Below, piece by piece: positions 47,550 through 58,783 of a stretch of DNA of 64,000 nucleotides (positions are counted from its first letter, which is position 1; every line of letters begins with the position of its first letter). The DNA is from Panax quinquefolius. Its lineage: Eukaryota; Streptophyta; Magnoliopsida; Apiales; Araliaceae. Under the pieces are notes generated by a model, which was given only the letters and a program-made list of their open reading frames with translations, had not been told where the DNA came from and searched no databases. The stretch lies in NCBI GenBank assembly GCA_020205615.1, contig CM035167.1:30889130-30953129 (forward strand), read 5' to 3'. The position numbers and the translations under genes are program-made.

Positions 47550-48660
47550 TCTAACCGAGAATATTAACAATGGAAATGAGACCGTGGAGACGCCTCTCAG
47601 ACTCACCAACGAGGAGAACGCAACAGTCGGGCAATGTTCCTCCCGTGAACAACACCATTGAAAGCAGATGATGAACGAGGGATGTTTAGAAGTTTTTATA
47701 GCTCATGCAAAATCGCACGAGGGAGACTCGTGTTCAAAATATGTGAGGAAATGATAGAATTACCAAGTTGTCACACCCAAGCGCTTCAAAGAGTTGGGAC
47801 CACCGAATTTAAGGGAAAGCCGATCCGATCATGGCGAAATACATGGGTCAAGCAAATTACCAAGATATTCGATGTCTGGGATGCACGGAGGAACAGAAGG
47901 TTCCATTCGCCACCTTTATGTTCCGTGGCGAGCAGGCATCATCGGTGGGAGTCGTGAAGCGCATCCATCCAACCGACTCAAAGATGTCTCGGGAGACATT
48001 TCAGAAAGCTATTTAATGACAAATACTTTTCCGAAAGTGTTCGCTATATATAAAGGAAGTGGAGTTCATCGATTGAACAAAACAATACGACGGTGTCTCA
48101 AAGACGAGGCAAAGTTTGCAGAGTTATCCTGTGTTCAGACCTCATTTGGTGGAGAATGAGGAACGATGACGCGGATGTTTCGAGAGGTTTCAAACCCCAG
48201 ATATGCACAATATCTCATTTCTCATAAATTTTCTCTATTCGGATGTTGTTAATAGGCTCAATTGTTAGAGCGAGATAACTAGTATATTAAACCAAGTGGA
48301 CCATAACCGTGGATCGCATCGTAGATAAAGAACAATGTAATAATGATAACCAAATGGAGAAAGAAACAGACGGACAAAAATGGTAACCACGGTGGTAATC
48401 ATGGCCATGAAAATAGAAGAAGCGAGTCAGAGGAGATTTTAAAAGAGGAGATTTAACAACGATTATGTGAAGACGATAAAGGGCAGAAGAATCGGTTCTA
48501 AGGGAGGAGAACGACCACCCATTATATGCTACAAATGCGAAAAGAGGGACATATCACCAAACCGCCCACAACAGCTCAAGGTGTGCTATAATTGTGGAAA
48601 GGAAGGACATATCGCCGAGATTGACAGAGAATAAACCTAGTTCAATGGGACGGTGACTCA
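47550..48660 (+). pseudogene. U gag
   Basis: WVKQITKIFDVWDARRNRRF (47658-47957) and the following segment in a second frame match the gag domain of W and V. Two zinc-knuckle remnants occur at about 48526-48560 (CYKCEKRDI) and 48585-48625 (CYNCGKEGHIAEI), the last Cys being lost by an indel. No single frame covers the domain. Confidence 0.75.
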
Positions 48661-49420
48661 AAAGATCGTCCCGTAAAAGTCAAAGTCAACGATTCCGGAA
48701 GAGCGTTTGTTGTGATCGGTCAAAATGGGAGAAACCCAAACGAGGTGATCACGGTAAGCTATTTATAAATTCTGCAAGTTTATACCATACTGATACCGGT
48801 GTTACCCATTCATTTATCTCTCCGCATGTGCTCAACGATTAAACTTGACTCGGAGAAATTAGACTTTCCTATCTGTGGAAACTCCGTTAGAGAAACTTTC
48901 ATCACATCCATCGCTTATAAATCTTGTTTGATTCAAGTTGGCACCATCACCTTACCCGCTGACCTTATCTCTTTAAAGATACTTGCTTTTGATGTGATTT
49001 TAGGATTGATTGGTTAACTACTCATCATGCCAAAATTGATTGTTTTCGTAAGGTTGTTAGTTTTCATATTCCTAACCAACCCTGTTGTATTTAATTCAAG
49101 CAACTAAACCATTAAAATCAATCACTATCATATCTAATCATAAAGCTATTCGCTTATTGAAAAACGGATGTCAAGCTTTCTTAGCCCATGTTATGGATTT
49201 GAATAAAGACACGCCAAATTTGAATAATATTCATGTTGTTATCGACTTTCCGACGATTTTCAAGAACTTCCTGGCCTACCCCGTAACGTGAAGTTGAATT
49301 CTTTATTGATCTTGAACCCGTACAAAGCCCATTTCTAAAACCCCATATCGAATGGCTCCTATTGAACTTCAGAGTTAAAGGTCCAACTACAGAATTGTTG
49401 GACATCGGTTTCATTCTGGC
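48661..49420 (+). pseudogene. U aspartic protease
   Basis: The catalytic motif DTGVTHSFIS is at 48792-48821. The downstream part LIQVGTITLPADLISLKILA plus FDVILGLIG is at 48799-49017. A frame change separates the active site from the rest. Confidence 0.75.
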
Positions 49421-50100
49421 CCCAAGACATCTCCTGGGGTGCTCCTGCTTTTATTCAGAAAGAAGAAAGACGGAGTATGCGATTTTGTATTGACTATCGG
49501 AATTGAACCATGTCACCATCAAGAATAGGTATCCTCTACCTCGTATTGATGACTTGTTTCGACCAAATGCAAGGGGCACAATTCTTTCAAAAATCGATCT
49601 TCGCTCGATATCATCACCAAGATTAGAATCGAGGATATTCCAAAGACCGCCTTCGTAACTCTGAGATGGGCATTATGAATTCTTAGTCATGTCTTTCGGA
49701 CTAACTAATGCTCCTCGCTGGCTTTCATGGATATGATGAACCGAGTATTCAAGGAATATTGGATCAATTCGTTGTTGTCTTTATTGATGACATCCTCATA
49801 TATTCCAAAAGCCGTGAAGATCATGAGCACTATTTGAAGTCGGTACTCCAAAGGCTTCGTGAAAACCAACTATATGCCAAATTGAAGAAATGCGAAGTTC
49901 GCTCGAGGAAGTAGCATTTCTTGGGCACGTGGTGTCAAAACATGGAGTATCCGCTGATCCGACGAAGATCAAGCAATACAAAGTGGGAGCAACCAAGTCA
50001 TGGATCAAGCACGTAGTTTTTTGGGCTTACTGGGTTATTATCGAAGATTCGTGGAAGGGTTTTTTCAAATCGCTACTCCATTAACCCAAACTAACTCCTA
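49421..50100 (+). pseudogene. U reverse transcriptase
   Basis: The catalytic box [16 protein letters not shown] begins at 49780. [14 protein letters not shown] residues follow to 49914, and FSKIDL-like sequence lies near 49590. The catalytic Asp pair is retained. The frame is broken upstream near 49700, where tcgctggctttcatgg replaces the expected gcggctttcatgg. Confidence 0.8.
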
Positions 50101-50560
50101 AGGATACAAAATTCGCTTGGAGTGAAGAATGCGAGAAGAGTTTCCAAGAGCTTAAGAGAGACTTATTTTAAGACCGCTCTAACAATACTATCCGTTCGGA
50201 TGGATTTGTTATCTACAAATGATGCTTCGTGCAAAGGGTTAGGATGTGTTCTCATGCAACGTGGGAAAGTCATAGCCTATGCCTCGCGACAACTTAAAGA
50301 GTATGAGAGGAATTATCCTACTCATGATCTAGAGTCAAGCGCAATGCGCTTTCGCTGCTAAAGATATGGAGGCACTATCTATATGGGGAGAAAGTGGAGA
50401 TATATTCGCACCATAAAAGCCTTAAATATTTCTTCACTCAAAAGAACTCAACACGCGGCAATGACGCTGGCTCGAAGCTATTGAAAAAGACTACGACCAC
50501 ACTATTCAATACCATCCCGAAAAGCGAACGTGGTAGTCGACGCGTTGAGTAGAAGATCAT
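50101..50560 (+). pseudogene. U RNase H
   Basis: [20 protein letters not shown] and [20 protein letters not shown] (50122-50361) are typical of gypsy RNase H. The end ([17 protein letters not shown]) is near 50510-50555. Confidence 0.8.
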
Positions 50561-52069
50561 ATGCGGAACGAAAAGCGATGATGTCAAGTATACGACAGAG
50601 CCAACTTTAATAGAAAAAGTTAAGGTGCTCAAGCCACCCAATCTTGAAATGATGCGTATGAAGAAGAAAGTACAAGAAGGAGCTATTCCAAGTGAGAATT
50701 GATGAAGAAGGAATACTTGAGTCCACTCTAGACTTTGTGTTCCTAACGACTCGATTTGAAGTACAAGATTATGATGGAGGCACACAATACACCATTTGCA
50801 ATCCATCATGGAAGTACTAAAATGTATCGTGATCTTCTACATACATTTTGGTGGAACAATATAAAGAGAGAGATTGCAAAGTTTATCTCGATGTGTTTAA
50901 CTCTACAACGGTAAAGCGGAACATCTAGTACCTAAGGGTCCGTTGCAACCACTTGAGATTCAAATGGAAGTGGGAGCACATTACCATGGATTTCGTTACG
51001 GGTCTTCCTACGGTTTCTCAAGGCATCAATGCTATTTGGGTTATTGTTGATAGATTAACCAAGTTCGCTCATTTCTTGCCGACACGGAGACTTATTCCTC
51101 GAACGCCTTGCTAGTATATACGTGAATGAAATTGTGAGGTTGCATGGCATGCCAGTATCCATAGTTTCGGATCGTGACCCAAGATTCACTTCAAGATTTT
51201 GGGTTAGCTTTGCAAAAAGCTATGGGTACGGATTTGCGATTTAGTTCGCATACCATCCCCAAAACGGACGGACAATCAATCGAGAGGACTATTCAAACTC
51301 TTGAAGATTTATTAAGACTCGTGTTCCTAGACTTCAAGGGCAAGTTGGGATAAGTATTTACCATTGGTGGAATTCTCCCACAACAACAGCTTATCGTGCA
51401 AGTATAGGTGTGGCTCCATTCAAGCATTATATGGACTAAAATGTTGTTCTCCAATATGTTGGGATGAGGTGGGTGAAGCAACATTGTTGGGACCCGAAAG
51501 TTAAGACGTATATGACTCACCTAAAAGATTTAAATGATTCGACAACGATACAAACAAGCACAAGATCGATAAAAGAGTTATGCGATCTTCATCGAAAGGA
51601 CGTGGAATTTAGTGTAGGGGATCATGATTGTCATGAAGTTGCTCCATGGAAGGGAGTTACAAGATTTGGGAAAGAGAGGAAAGCTCAATCCATTCATTTA
51701 TTGGTCCATTTCAAATTTTGACCGAGTAGGAAATGTAGCCTATAGACTCATGTTACCTCCAAGTATGTCTCGTGTTCATAATGTGTTTCACATATCCAGA
51801 TTTCGTAAATATGCGAAAAGACCCAACCACGTTATAGAATTAGAACCTGATTTAAATAGCCAAGACTTAACGATGAGGAGGAGGTACTGCCAAGATCTTG
51901 GATAGGAAGGAGCATGTCCCTACGCCAAGAAAGGTCATACCACAAGTTAAAGTTTTGTGGAGGAATCATGCTATAGAGGAAATGACCTGGGAATTGAAAC
52001 GGAAACGAAAGCGAGGTATCCTCACCTTTTCAAACACTGTGTATCGACGTCAATTTCGAGGATGAAATT
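50561..52069 (+). pseudogene. U integrase with chromodomain-like tail
   Basis: The core shows [20 protein letters not shown] then [13 protein letters not shown] (about 50985-51085), VSDRDPRFTSRF (about 51165-51200) and an ERTIQTLED stretch (about 51280-51310), so the D-D-E residues are present, in different frames. Tail residues [10 protein letters not shown] are at about 51824-51853 and WRNHAIEEMTWELE near 51958-52000. Indels prevent one continuous frame. Confidence 0.8.
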
Positions 52070-52086
52070 TCATAAGGAGGGGAGGT
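52070..52086 (+). other. Polypurine tract of gypsy U
   Basis: cataaggaggggaggt directly before the 3' LTR. Confidence 0.85.
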
Positions 52087-54678
52087 TGTAAGACCCCAAC
52101 TTATTATTAATGAAATTTATTTTTTCTATTTATTATTTTGAAATAGTAAGGGTTGATGTGATTAATGTGGATAGTTAGGGGTAAAATACGCAAATATTTC
52201 AAAATAAGCAAAAGTGGTTATAAAATATTCATCATTGTTTGGGAATATTCGTTTGGTCGTGGAATATTCAGATCTGTTGGGAATATTCGCGACGACAGCA
52301 AAAATGCCCATGTGGGCCCCATAACTAAAAGCGATTGGATGAAGAAAACGACAAATATAAGTTGGTTAAAAATAATACAGGCGTAGTTGTTACCATTAAT
52401 ATCGTTAAAATACTCGGTGGTTAAAACACAAGAAGACACCAGATTGCACCAATTATTGATTCTTACGTAAGAAGGCACTACTCAATAATGGTTACGTGAA
52501 TTATCGCTCAAAGATTTTATTGATTCAATAATTGTTTGCGTTGATATTTTATATCATTGTTGTTTCAATAATTGTCATTACACAATATTTTTCATTATCG
52601 AAGCAATAATTCATATTATCCGAATAATATTATTAGATAACATTATTGGCAATGTCTAGAAAGTTCTCGCCTAAGGAGAGGTTTGGTCACCTAATTGCGC
52701 GTCAAGAAGAGAGAATTTTTATTCGAAAGCCCCTCTTTCTGGGAACCGCTCGTCATAATATTGTGATTCTCGTAATATTATTTGTGAATAATTAATTATT
52801 GATTCATATGATGAGAAAAATATTGATTTTATGTGGATATAGATAGAGAAAAATTTTAATGTGACAATTGTTGAAAATTGAAATTTTATCTTTTCTCGAT
52901 AAGATAATGTATTATTATATTTTAATAATATAATAATGGTGATATTTTTACAACGTAATGTGGGATATATGAGTATACGAGGAGGAAGAGTATTTTTGTT
53001 GCAATAAATGTTTAAAACATGTTAAACATGCTCTGTGGACCCCATTTATCGATCAAATTTGATTATAATCGTAAAATCGCCTGCTTGTGATTTCGATCAA
53101 TTTCTGTTTGGAATTTGGAAAAATTTTCTTTTGCAAAGTTGTAGAGAATTGAATTTCCTATAAAAACTCGTGAGATTCGAATTTTCTGATAAAAGGGCTA
53201 TTTATTATGAATTATTGATGTTCTAAAATTCCTGAATAATTGATTTTTGGAAGTTTTAATTATTTTAAATAATAAAAACGTTTTTGATTTGTACTTATTT
53301 GTTGTCAAGCATGGTTGAATTCAGATCATAGATTGTGTGCATAGGAATTTATATATAATATATTAATATTATATTAAATTTTCTCGCTTTGTGTTCTAAG
53401 TAATTTCCTATAAATAGGGTGCTTAGGTTAGAATTGAAAATCACACCAAAATCAAGTTTTCTCTCTATATTATCGAGTTTATTCTTGTGAGTATTTTGAG
53501 TATAATTTGAGTATTGCTATTCTTTGCAAGTTCAAGTCATAGCCTATATCCTGTTTCAAATTTAGTAAGACCGATCTTTCGAGGTAAAGGATATTATTTT
53601 GTTTCAGAATGATATTATTTCTTCAATATCATTATGTTGAAATATCGATCCAAGTTTTTATCAAATTTGGAACTTTTGGTGTCTGAGTTACTATTCACGA
53701 TACGGCAAGACTATTCACGATACACTTACACTATTCACGAAGTATTGCGCACTATTCATCGAAAAATGAAAAATTTTCTTTTCGTCTAAAATATCTATTC
53801 GGATACTAGCTTTGATCAGTATCCATGTTTTGATTATTTTGAATTTTACACCACTCGTGATTATTTTTGAGGTATTTTTGGACGTGGATAAAACAAAGTA
53901 CTTATCCTTAATCCTTAATCCTTGTCATTTTGTTTCACCGGATTCGTCTCTTTAAAAATATTTTTCATCATCTTCACCTTAAATGATGATATTATGGAAT
54001 ATCTTTATTCAGTAGTAAAAAGATGAATGATTTCAAGAATATCTTTGGCCCAGTAGTGCAAAGATGAACAGTGTTTAGATGAACACGATTAATCGATGAA
54101 TATCTTTGGCCTCAGTAGTGAAAAAGATGAATATGTGATTCCGTATATATATTGATTGATGTTTACAGGATAAAAGATAGACGATGAACTTTTAAATTCA
54201 TACATGGAAGATAGTAGTTTGCATTCTCTACTTAACTCTTCTAATGAATTATTATTTCACTGCGAATATTGATTTAAAATGTGTTGTCTATCAGTATTCT
54301 ATTAGATTTTTCCCGTTGAAGACTAACGGTAATTTGTTGTATATTATCTTAGTCATAATATTCTTTATCGAAGCTAGTTGAGCTCACCCTTTTCCTTTTT
54401 GTTCCATTTTTCTCAAGAGGCGAGAATATAGCGAGTATTTAATTCGGGGTATGGAATGAAGGTTCTAGAGAGAGTTGTTTAGTAGTCCTCACCATTTTTG
54501 TAAAATAATGTATCAATAAATGTGATGAGGATTTATTTGAGTATAGATATTGTCTAGAAGATAATATTTGTATTTAAACTCACAGTTTTACTGTTGTAAT
54601 AATAAAGTTGTAGTTGTTTCTGTACCATGTATTGACAACTCAGAATGGGTGATGTATACCTATTTTGGGGGCGTCACA
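52087..54678 (+). repeat. Gypsy U 3' LTR
   Basis: Co-linear with the 5' LTR over its whole length. TATA box near 53410. Polyadenylation is expected in its R region; I did not identify a precise site. Confidence 0.9.
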
Positions 54679-54683
54679 TATGT

Positions 54684-55197
54684 CCCATACTCAAATTGAG
54701 TAATTGGATTATTGTAGACATTCATCACTGTTCCATCATAACAGATGACAACAACCCGAAGGAAGGCCATTAAGCTGTTGAATAAAGTTTCAGGTTCAGT
54801 AAACCCTCTAGATGAACGAGCGACCACTTCTCTTTTAAGAGTGATTCATCGACTGATATAGTTCCAATCCATGAAATAGACAGCTTCTCACCACTACGAA
54901 TTCCTCAGATGGATAGTTCTCACAGAAGAGGTACTTTTTCTAATATTTTTTAGGAATCGCTTCACTGTATAAGGTACTATTATATTAAATGAGAATGCAA
55001 TAAAAGAACATATGTAAGTATTAAGAATATAATGTATTATGATATATATGTATATAACCAATATATGATGAGAGTTTAAGAGTAAACACATGATGCTGAG
55101 TTATTAGCTAGTAAGCAGGAGGTATAAGGCTATTAATTATGTTAATTAATAAGGGACACTATAAATGTAGAGAATTGTTATCTCCACAATAAATTTT
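54684..55197 (-). other. Second CACTA-type copy, last visible block, and unassigned DNA
   Basis: 54684-54905 is the reverse complement of about 2090-2310 in the first CACTA element (shared words include atggaacagtg, gtggtgagaagctgtctat and tgaggaatt). 54906-55197 is AT-rich with no gene that I recognise. Confidence 0.65.
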
Positions 55198-55198
55198 G

Positions 55199-56463
55199 AT
55201 ATTTGTTAACACCAAGATCTTCTGCCATGTTCTAATCGCGTAAGACGTCCTGATCTTGCACAATAAACACGATCAACACCAAAAGCTTGGCTGGCTTCGA
55301 TGGCGGTGAGGGATAGCTTCGAGCGTGAGAGTCGATCTAGCGATCCTGAGGTTAACGGAGGATAAAAATATCTAGTGTATTGAAAGAGATAAAATTATCA
55401 GTTACCTGTACTTGGAAGACCTCCTTGCTATGATATACTCTCTAGCAGGTTTCATCAGTGTACCACTTACTGAAGTCGGACCACGGTCCCCTCTCTCGGT
55501 GATCTCTCGGTAGAGCTTCGTGCAGACTGCCACCTTTTTTGCACTGTTTCTACCGCCGACCGACGATAATCCCATCCACATTAATGATCTGCAGACAACT
55601 TGGTCAACAGCTTTCCTTTTTCATCATTACAAGTCAAAGATGGAGATATTAAGATATCTAATGGGTCAGACCACTCAATTCAGCCCAAGTCTTTCAAGAT
55701 TTGATCAGGAGGATCTACTGACTCGGCCCGATTGGTCATGTCCGATAGAGATAACCCAAGAGATTTAATCAAATGAATAGGCCCAATCCGTTCGACTCAA
55801 TATGAAAAATATCATGACCCAACATTGCCTCCTAGTTTTCTATTAAACAAATGTTGGGTCATGATATTTCACATATTGGGCCGAACGGATTGGACCTATT
55901 CATTTGATTAAAACTCTTGGGTTATCTCTACTGGGTACGGGCTGGTCTGGTCAAGAGATCCTCCCGATCGATCTTGAAAGACTTCAAATAATTGAGGGAT
56001 TTGACCTATTAGATATCTTAATATCTCCATCTTCGACTTCAGAATGATGAACAAAGAAAGTCATGACCAAGTTGTCTCGCAGATCATTAATGTGGATGGG
56101 ATTATAGCTCACCGACCAGAGAAACAAAGGCGTAAAAAGGTGGCCCCGCATTAAGCTCTACCGAGATCACCGAGGAGAGGGGATTGTGTCCGACCAGAAG
56201 GGTGGCACTTAAACCGGCTTGAGAGTATATCATAGCAAGGAGGTCTTCCAAGTACATGTAACTGATAATTTTATCTCTCTCAATACACTAGATATTTTTA
56301 TCCTCCATTGTTAACCTCATGATCGCCTCAGACCGACTCTCACACCGAAGTTATCCCTCACTGGCCGTAAACCCGTTTTTTGGTGTTGATCGTGTTTATT
56401 GTGCAGGATCATGACGTCTTACTTGATTGGGACGTGACAGAAGATCTTGACGTTAATAATATT
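55199..56463. repeat. Large imperfect inverted repeat (arms ~620 bp, loop 23 bp)
   Basis: The left arm 55199-55826 and right arm 55850-56463 are reverse complements with scattered mismatches and small indels. At the centre the match is perfect over atcatgacccaacatt and its complement, separated by 23 bp. Shared words include caagatcttctg at the outer ends, gcacaataaacacgatcaac, and acttggaagacctccttgct with tatgatatactctc after it. No ORF spans it and no transposase is present. It could be a foldback-type element or an inverted duplication of a retrotransposon fragment. A transcript would form a long hairpin. Confidence 0.8.
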
Positions 56464-57020
56464 TATAAGAAAAAAATTACTACATTAATGTGAAACCTAA
56501 TTATTATTTAAGTACAAGGACTTACATGGATATCAAATTTCACCCAATTAAATACGTAAGAAAAAACATATAATTTATTTATTTACTTGTCAAAATATCA
56601 TTTTTCAAAAAGTAAATTCTGAATACAACATTTTTTGGGGGACTTATGAGCTAGTTGGTTGGTTGCTTCTTAATTCTTAGTCATCACATGTAGGCGACTA
56701 TCAAGCAGCACTGAGTTACAAGCGGCAAGTACTATCTCTACATGCATGTACCACATTTATTTATCCCTTCGTTATATAAGTAATTTTTTGGCCTTGCCGC
56801 AGCAACTGGTTGTGGCAGGTCATGGAATTGGGGAAATTAGGACATTAGCCGTGCCGCAACAAGAGATTTTACTGCCGCAAGAACTTGTTGCGGCATAAGA
56901 GTCATATGGCCAAATCTCAACCTTTCATTATTGAGATCAACGACAAGGATTATGATTGCTGAAATAGGATCATGATTCTTTGAAATAATATCTACATGGT
57001 AAACCTGTTATCACGGATGA

Positions 57021-57023
<3 letters not shown>
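56464..57023. other. Intergenic; two short palindromes
   Basis: No ORF. 56793-56818 (tgccgcagcaactggttgtggca) and 56868-56892 (tgccgcaagaacttgttgcgg) are short palindromes related to each other, with tgccgcaacaag between them. They look like relics of a small transposon end. Confidence 0.5.

Positions 57024-57079
<56 letters not shown>
57024..57079. repeat. (TA)n microsatellite, 28 units
   Basis: Perfect run directly abutting the left end of the Mutator-like element. Confidence 0.95.
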
Positions 57080-57083
<4 letters not shown>

Positions 57084-58739
57084 TGAATCAATATACCAAC
57101 GTTGTCAATTTAAGGTTATCTTTACAACACATCGTGAGCGTCCATCTGACGATCTGACGGTTTAATAGAGGTCTCGTCCGCAATTTAGCTTCAATTATTC
57201 CGCAATTTAATACTGAGGACCCTCTGTGTAAAAGTCTCTCGTTCGTAGTATTAAACTGCGGACGCCAAGTATTATTGGCCAATTGAGAAACGATGTCGTT
57301 TTTAAATAAGTATCGGCCTCAATATTAAACTGCGAACGCTAAGTATGACAGACTAATTGGCCAACGACGTCGTATTGATCAAATTCAAATTTTATTTAAT
57401 TTTCTAGACTCTGCAATATTAAACTCTCATTATATTTACCTTTCACCTACTAATTTATGTGTCTTCATAGGCTTGGCATGCATACAAATATGCATTTCCA
57501 AATGTTCTAATCAAGAAAAGATCTAAGAAACCTTTAGCAAATAGATCAGTAAAAAGAAATTTTCACCAAAATGAATGAGAAGTTTGAATAAGAACTAATG
57601 ATATTCCAAACTCTAATTTTGGACCAGACTAACTAATAGATCGACACAATTTTTGAGAATCATTGAAAGAAAGAGAGATTTTATGGATTCCGAATGCGAA
57701 GTCATTCCGCCATCCTACTTCATGGAATCTGACCCCGAAGCCTTCACTCATTCGAATCCGAAGTCATTCGGTCTGAAGCCGAAGACACACGTTGAACTCT
57801 CGAAGTCATCCGTTCCGAAGCCTATTTCTAGTCTGATGACAAATTCAAGCAAAAGGTGACAAATTCAAATCCTTGTATCGGATTGAGATTTATAGTCTGA
57901 GAACGAATTATTGGAAGATAATTAGGGAAGGTACTGTTGCCCGTTATCCTAAAAGTTATTTTATGTATAATGGATTTGCTAAGTTTGTGAATGGTGCTGC
58001 ATATTGGATTAGTAACATATACAATGCGAAATATGGGAAGATGGGTAAAATTGTGGTGTGTTACGATATTGATACTGAGGTATTTCGAGAAATATAAAAT
58101 CCTTTCTAGAGAGAGAGTTTTATGCAGACTGTACAAAAGATATTGAGCCATCTCTCTTGAAGCATTTGGTGAATCATCGGCTCTTTTTGTACTTTATGGG
58201 GATGAATGTGGGTATTGGAGAATTGTGGCATAAAGGAGAAGGGCCGGGGATCAGTGGTCGTGGGGGAAAAAGTTTGCTTTCGATTTGCAGCTTGGAGAGT
58301 ATAGGTTGTCGCTAGGTTTAAGAAACAAGGATGAATTCCTAGTGGCAAAGATTGAACATGAATTATATCCACAAAATCAAAATCCGATACAAGAAGAGTT
58401 TATTTGGTATCTATAATTTAATATTGCGGATACTAAAAAATTTAAAAAAATTGAATTTGGCCAATACGGTGTCGTTGGCCAATTGGCCTGTTATTTAAAA
58501 ACGACGTCATTTTTCCATTGGCCAAAAATACTTAGCGTCCGTAGTTTAATACTGCGGACGAGAGACTTTTATCAGGAGTGTATTTTGGACATTAATTTGT
58601 CCTGTTCGTAGTATTAAACTGCAGAATACTTAAAACTAAAATGTGGACGGAGGCTCTCTTAACCATTCGCTTTAGGGATGGACGGTCACGATGTGTTGTA
58701 AGGAAAATTTTAAGTTGACAACGTTAACTATAAATGGAT

Positions 58740-58742
<3 letters not shown>
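57080..58742 (+). mobile_element. Mutator-like (Pack-MULE-like) element with captured gene fragment
   Basis: The outer ~70 bp form terminal inverted repeats: caacgttgtcaatttaa with ttacaacacatcgtga on the left, mirrored by tcacgatgtgttgtaa and ttgacaacgtt on the right. Inverted similarity extends inward to about 57430 and 58410 (repeated word gtagtattaaactgcgga and the gccaattgg-acgtcg motif). The long inverted termini and a captured host-gene segment instead of a transposase are the hallmarks of Pack-MULEs. Both ends touch (TA)n runs, so the insertion probably occurred within a TA microsatellite. Superfamily assignment is by structure only. Confidence 0.65.
57650..58418 (+). pseudogene. F-box-associated (FBA) domain gene fragment
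   Basis: 57873-58097 reads YRIEIYSLRTNYWKIIREGT, then FVNGAAYWIS and KIVVCYDIDTEVFREI, the signature of the FBA type-1 domain of plant SCF ubiquitin-ligase adaptors. After a stop at 58096, the domain continues in other frames: SALFVLYGDECGYW-like near 58180, FAFDLQLGEYRLSLGLRNKD near 58275-58330 and EFLVAKIEHELYP to about 58370. No N-terminal F-box is present. The upstream ORF (57653-57859) with repeated SxPK and PKSFGLKPK-type residues is not recognisable. At least two frame changes and the stop make it non-functional as a full protein. Confidence 0.75.

Positions 58743-58778
<36 letters not shown>
58743..58778. repeat. (TA)n microsatellite, 18 units
   Basis: Perfect run abutting the right end of the Mutator-like element. 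Confidence 0.95.

Positions 58779-58783
<5 letters not shown>

Larger units (their letters stand above)
44772..54678 (+). mobile_element. Ty3/gypsy element 'U', full length (9907 bp)
   Basis: LTRs are 44772-47364 (2593 bp) and 52087-54678 (2592 bp), with perfect duplication tatgt at 44767-44771 and 54679-54683. It has a primer-binding site at 47369, a polypurine tract at 52070-52086, and gag, protease, RT, RNase H, integrase and chromodomain-like tail in canonical order. Near-equal LTR lengths and a clean duplication suggest it is young. The coding frames nonetheless contain many small indels, concentrated at CAG/CTG-type sites. Confidence 0.92.

Noticed and set aside
47365..52086. Intact, active gypsy coding region in U
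   Set aside because: The LTRs look young, but the given sequence has many frame changes. Because most are at CAG/CTG sites, activity can be neither claimed nor excluded from this sequence.
55520..55768. 82-codon ORF in the left arm of the inverted repeat
   Set aside because: The mirrored arm does not keep the frame, and the protein has no recognisable features.
57653..58097. A functional F-box gene
   Set aside because: No F-box motif, a stop inside the FBA domain, frame changes after it, and the whole is enclosed in a transposon with inverted ends.
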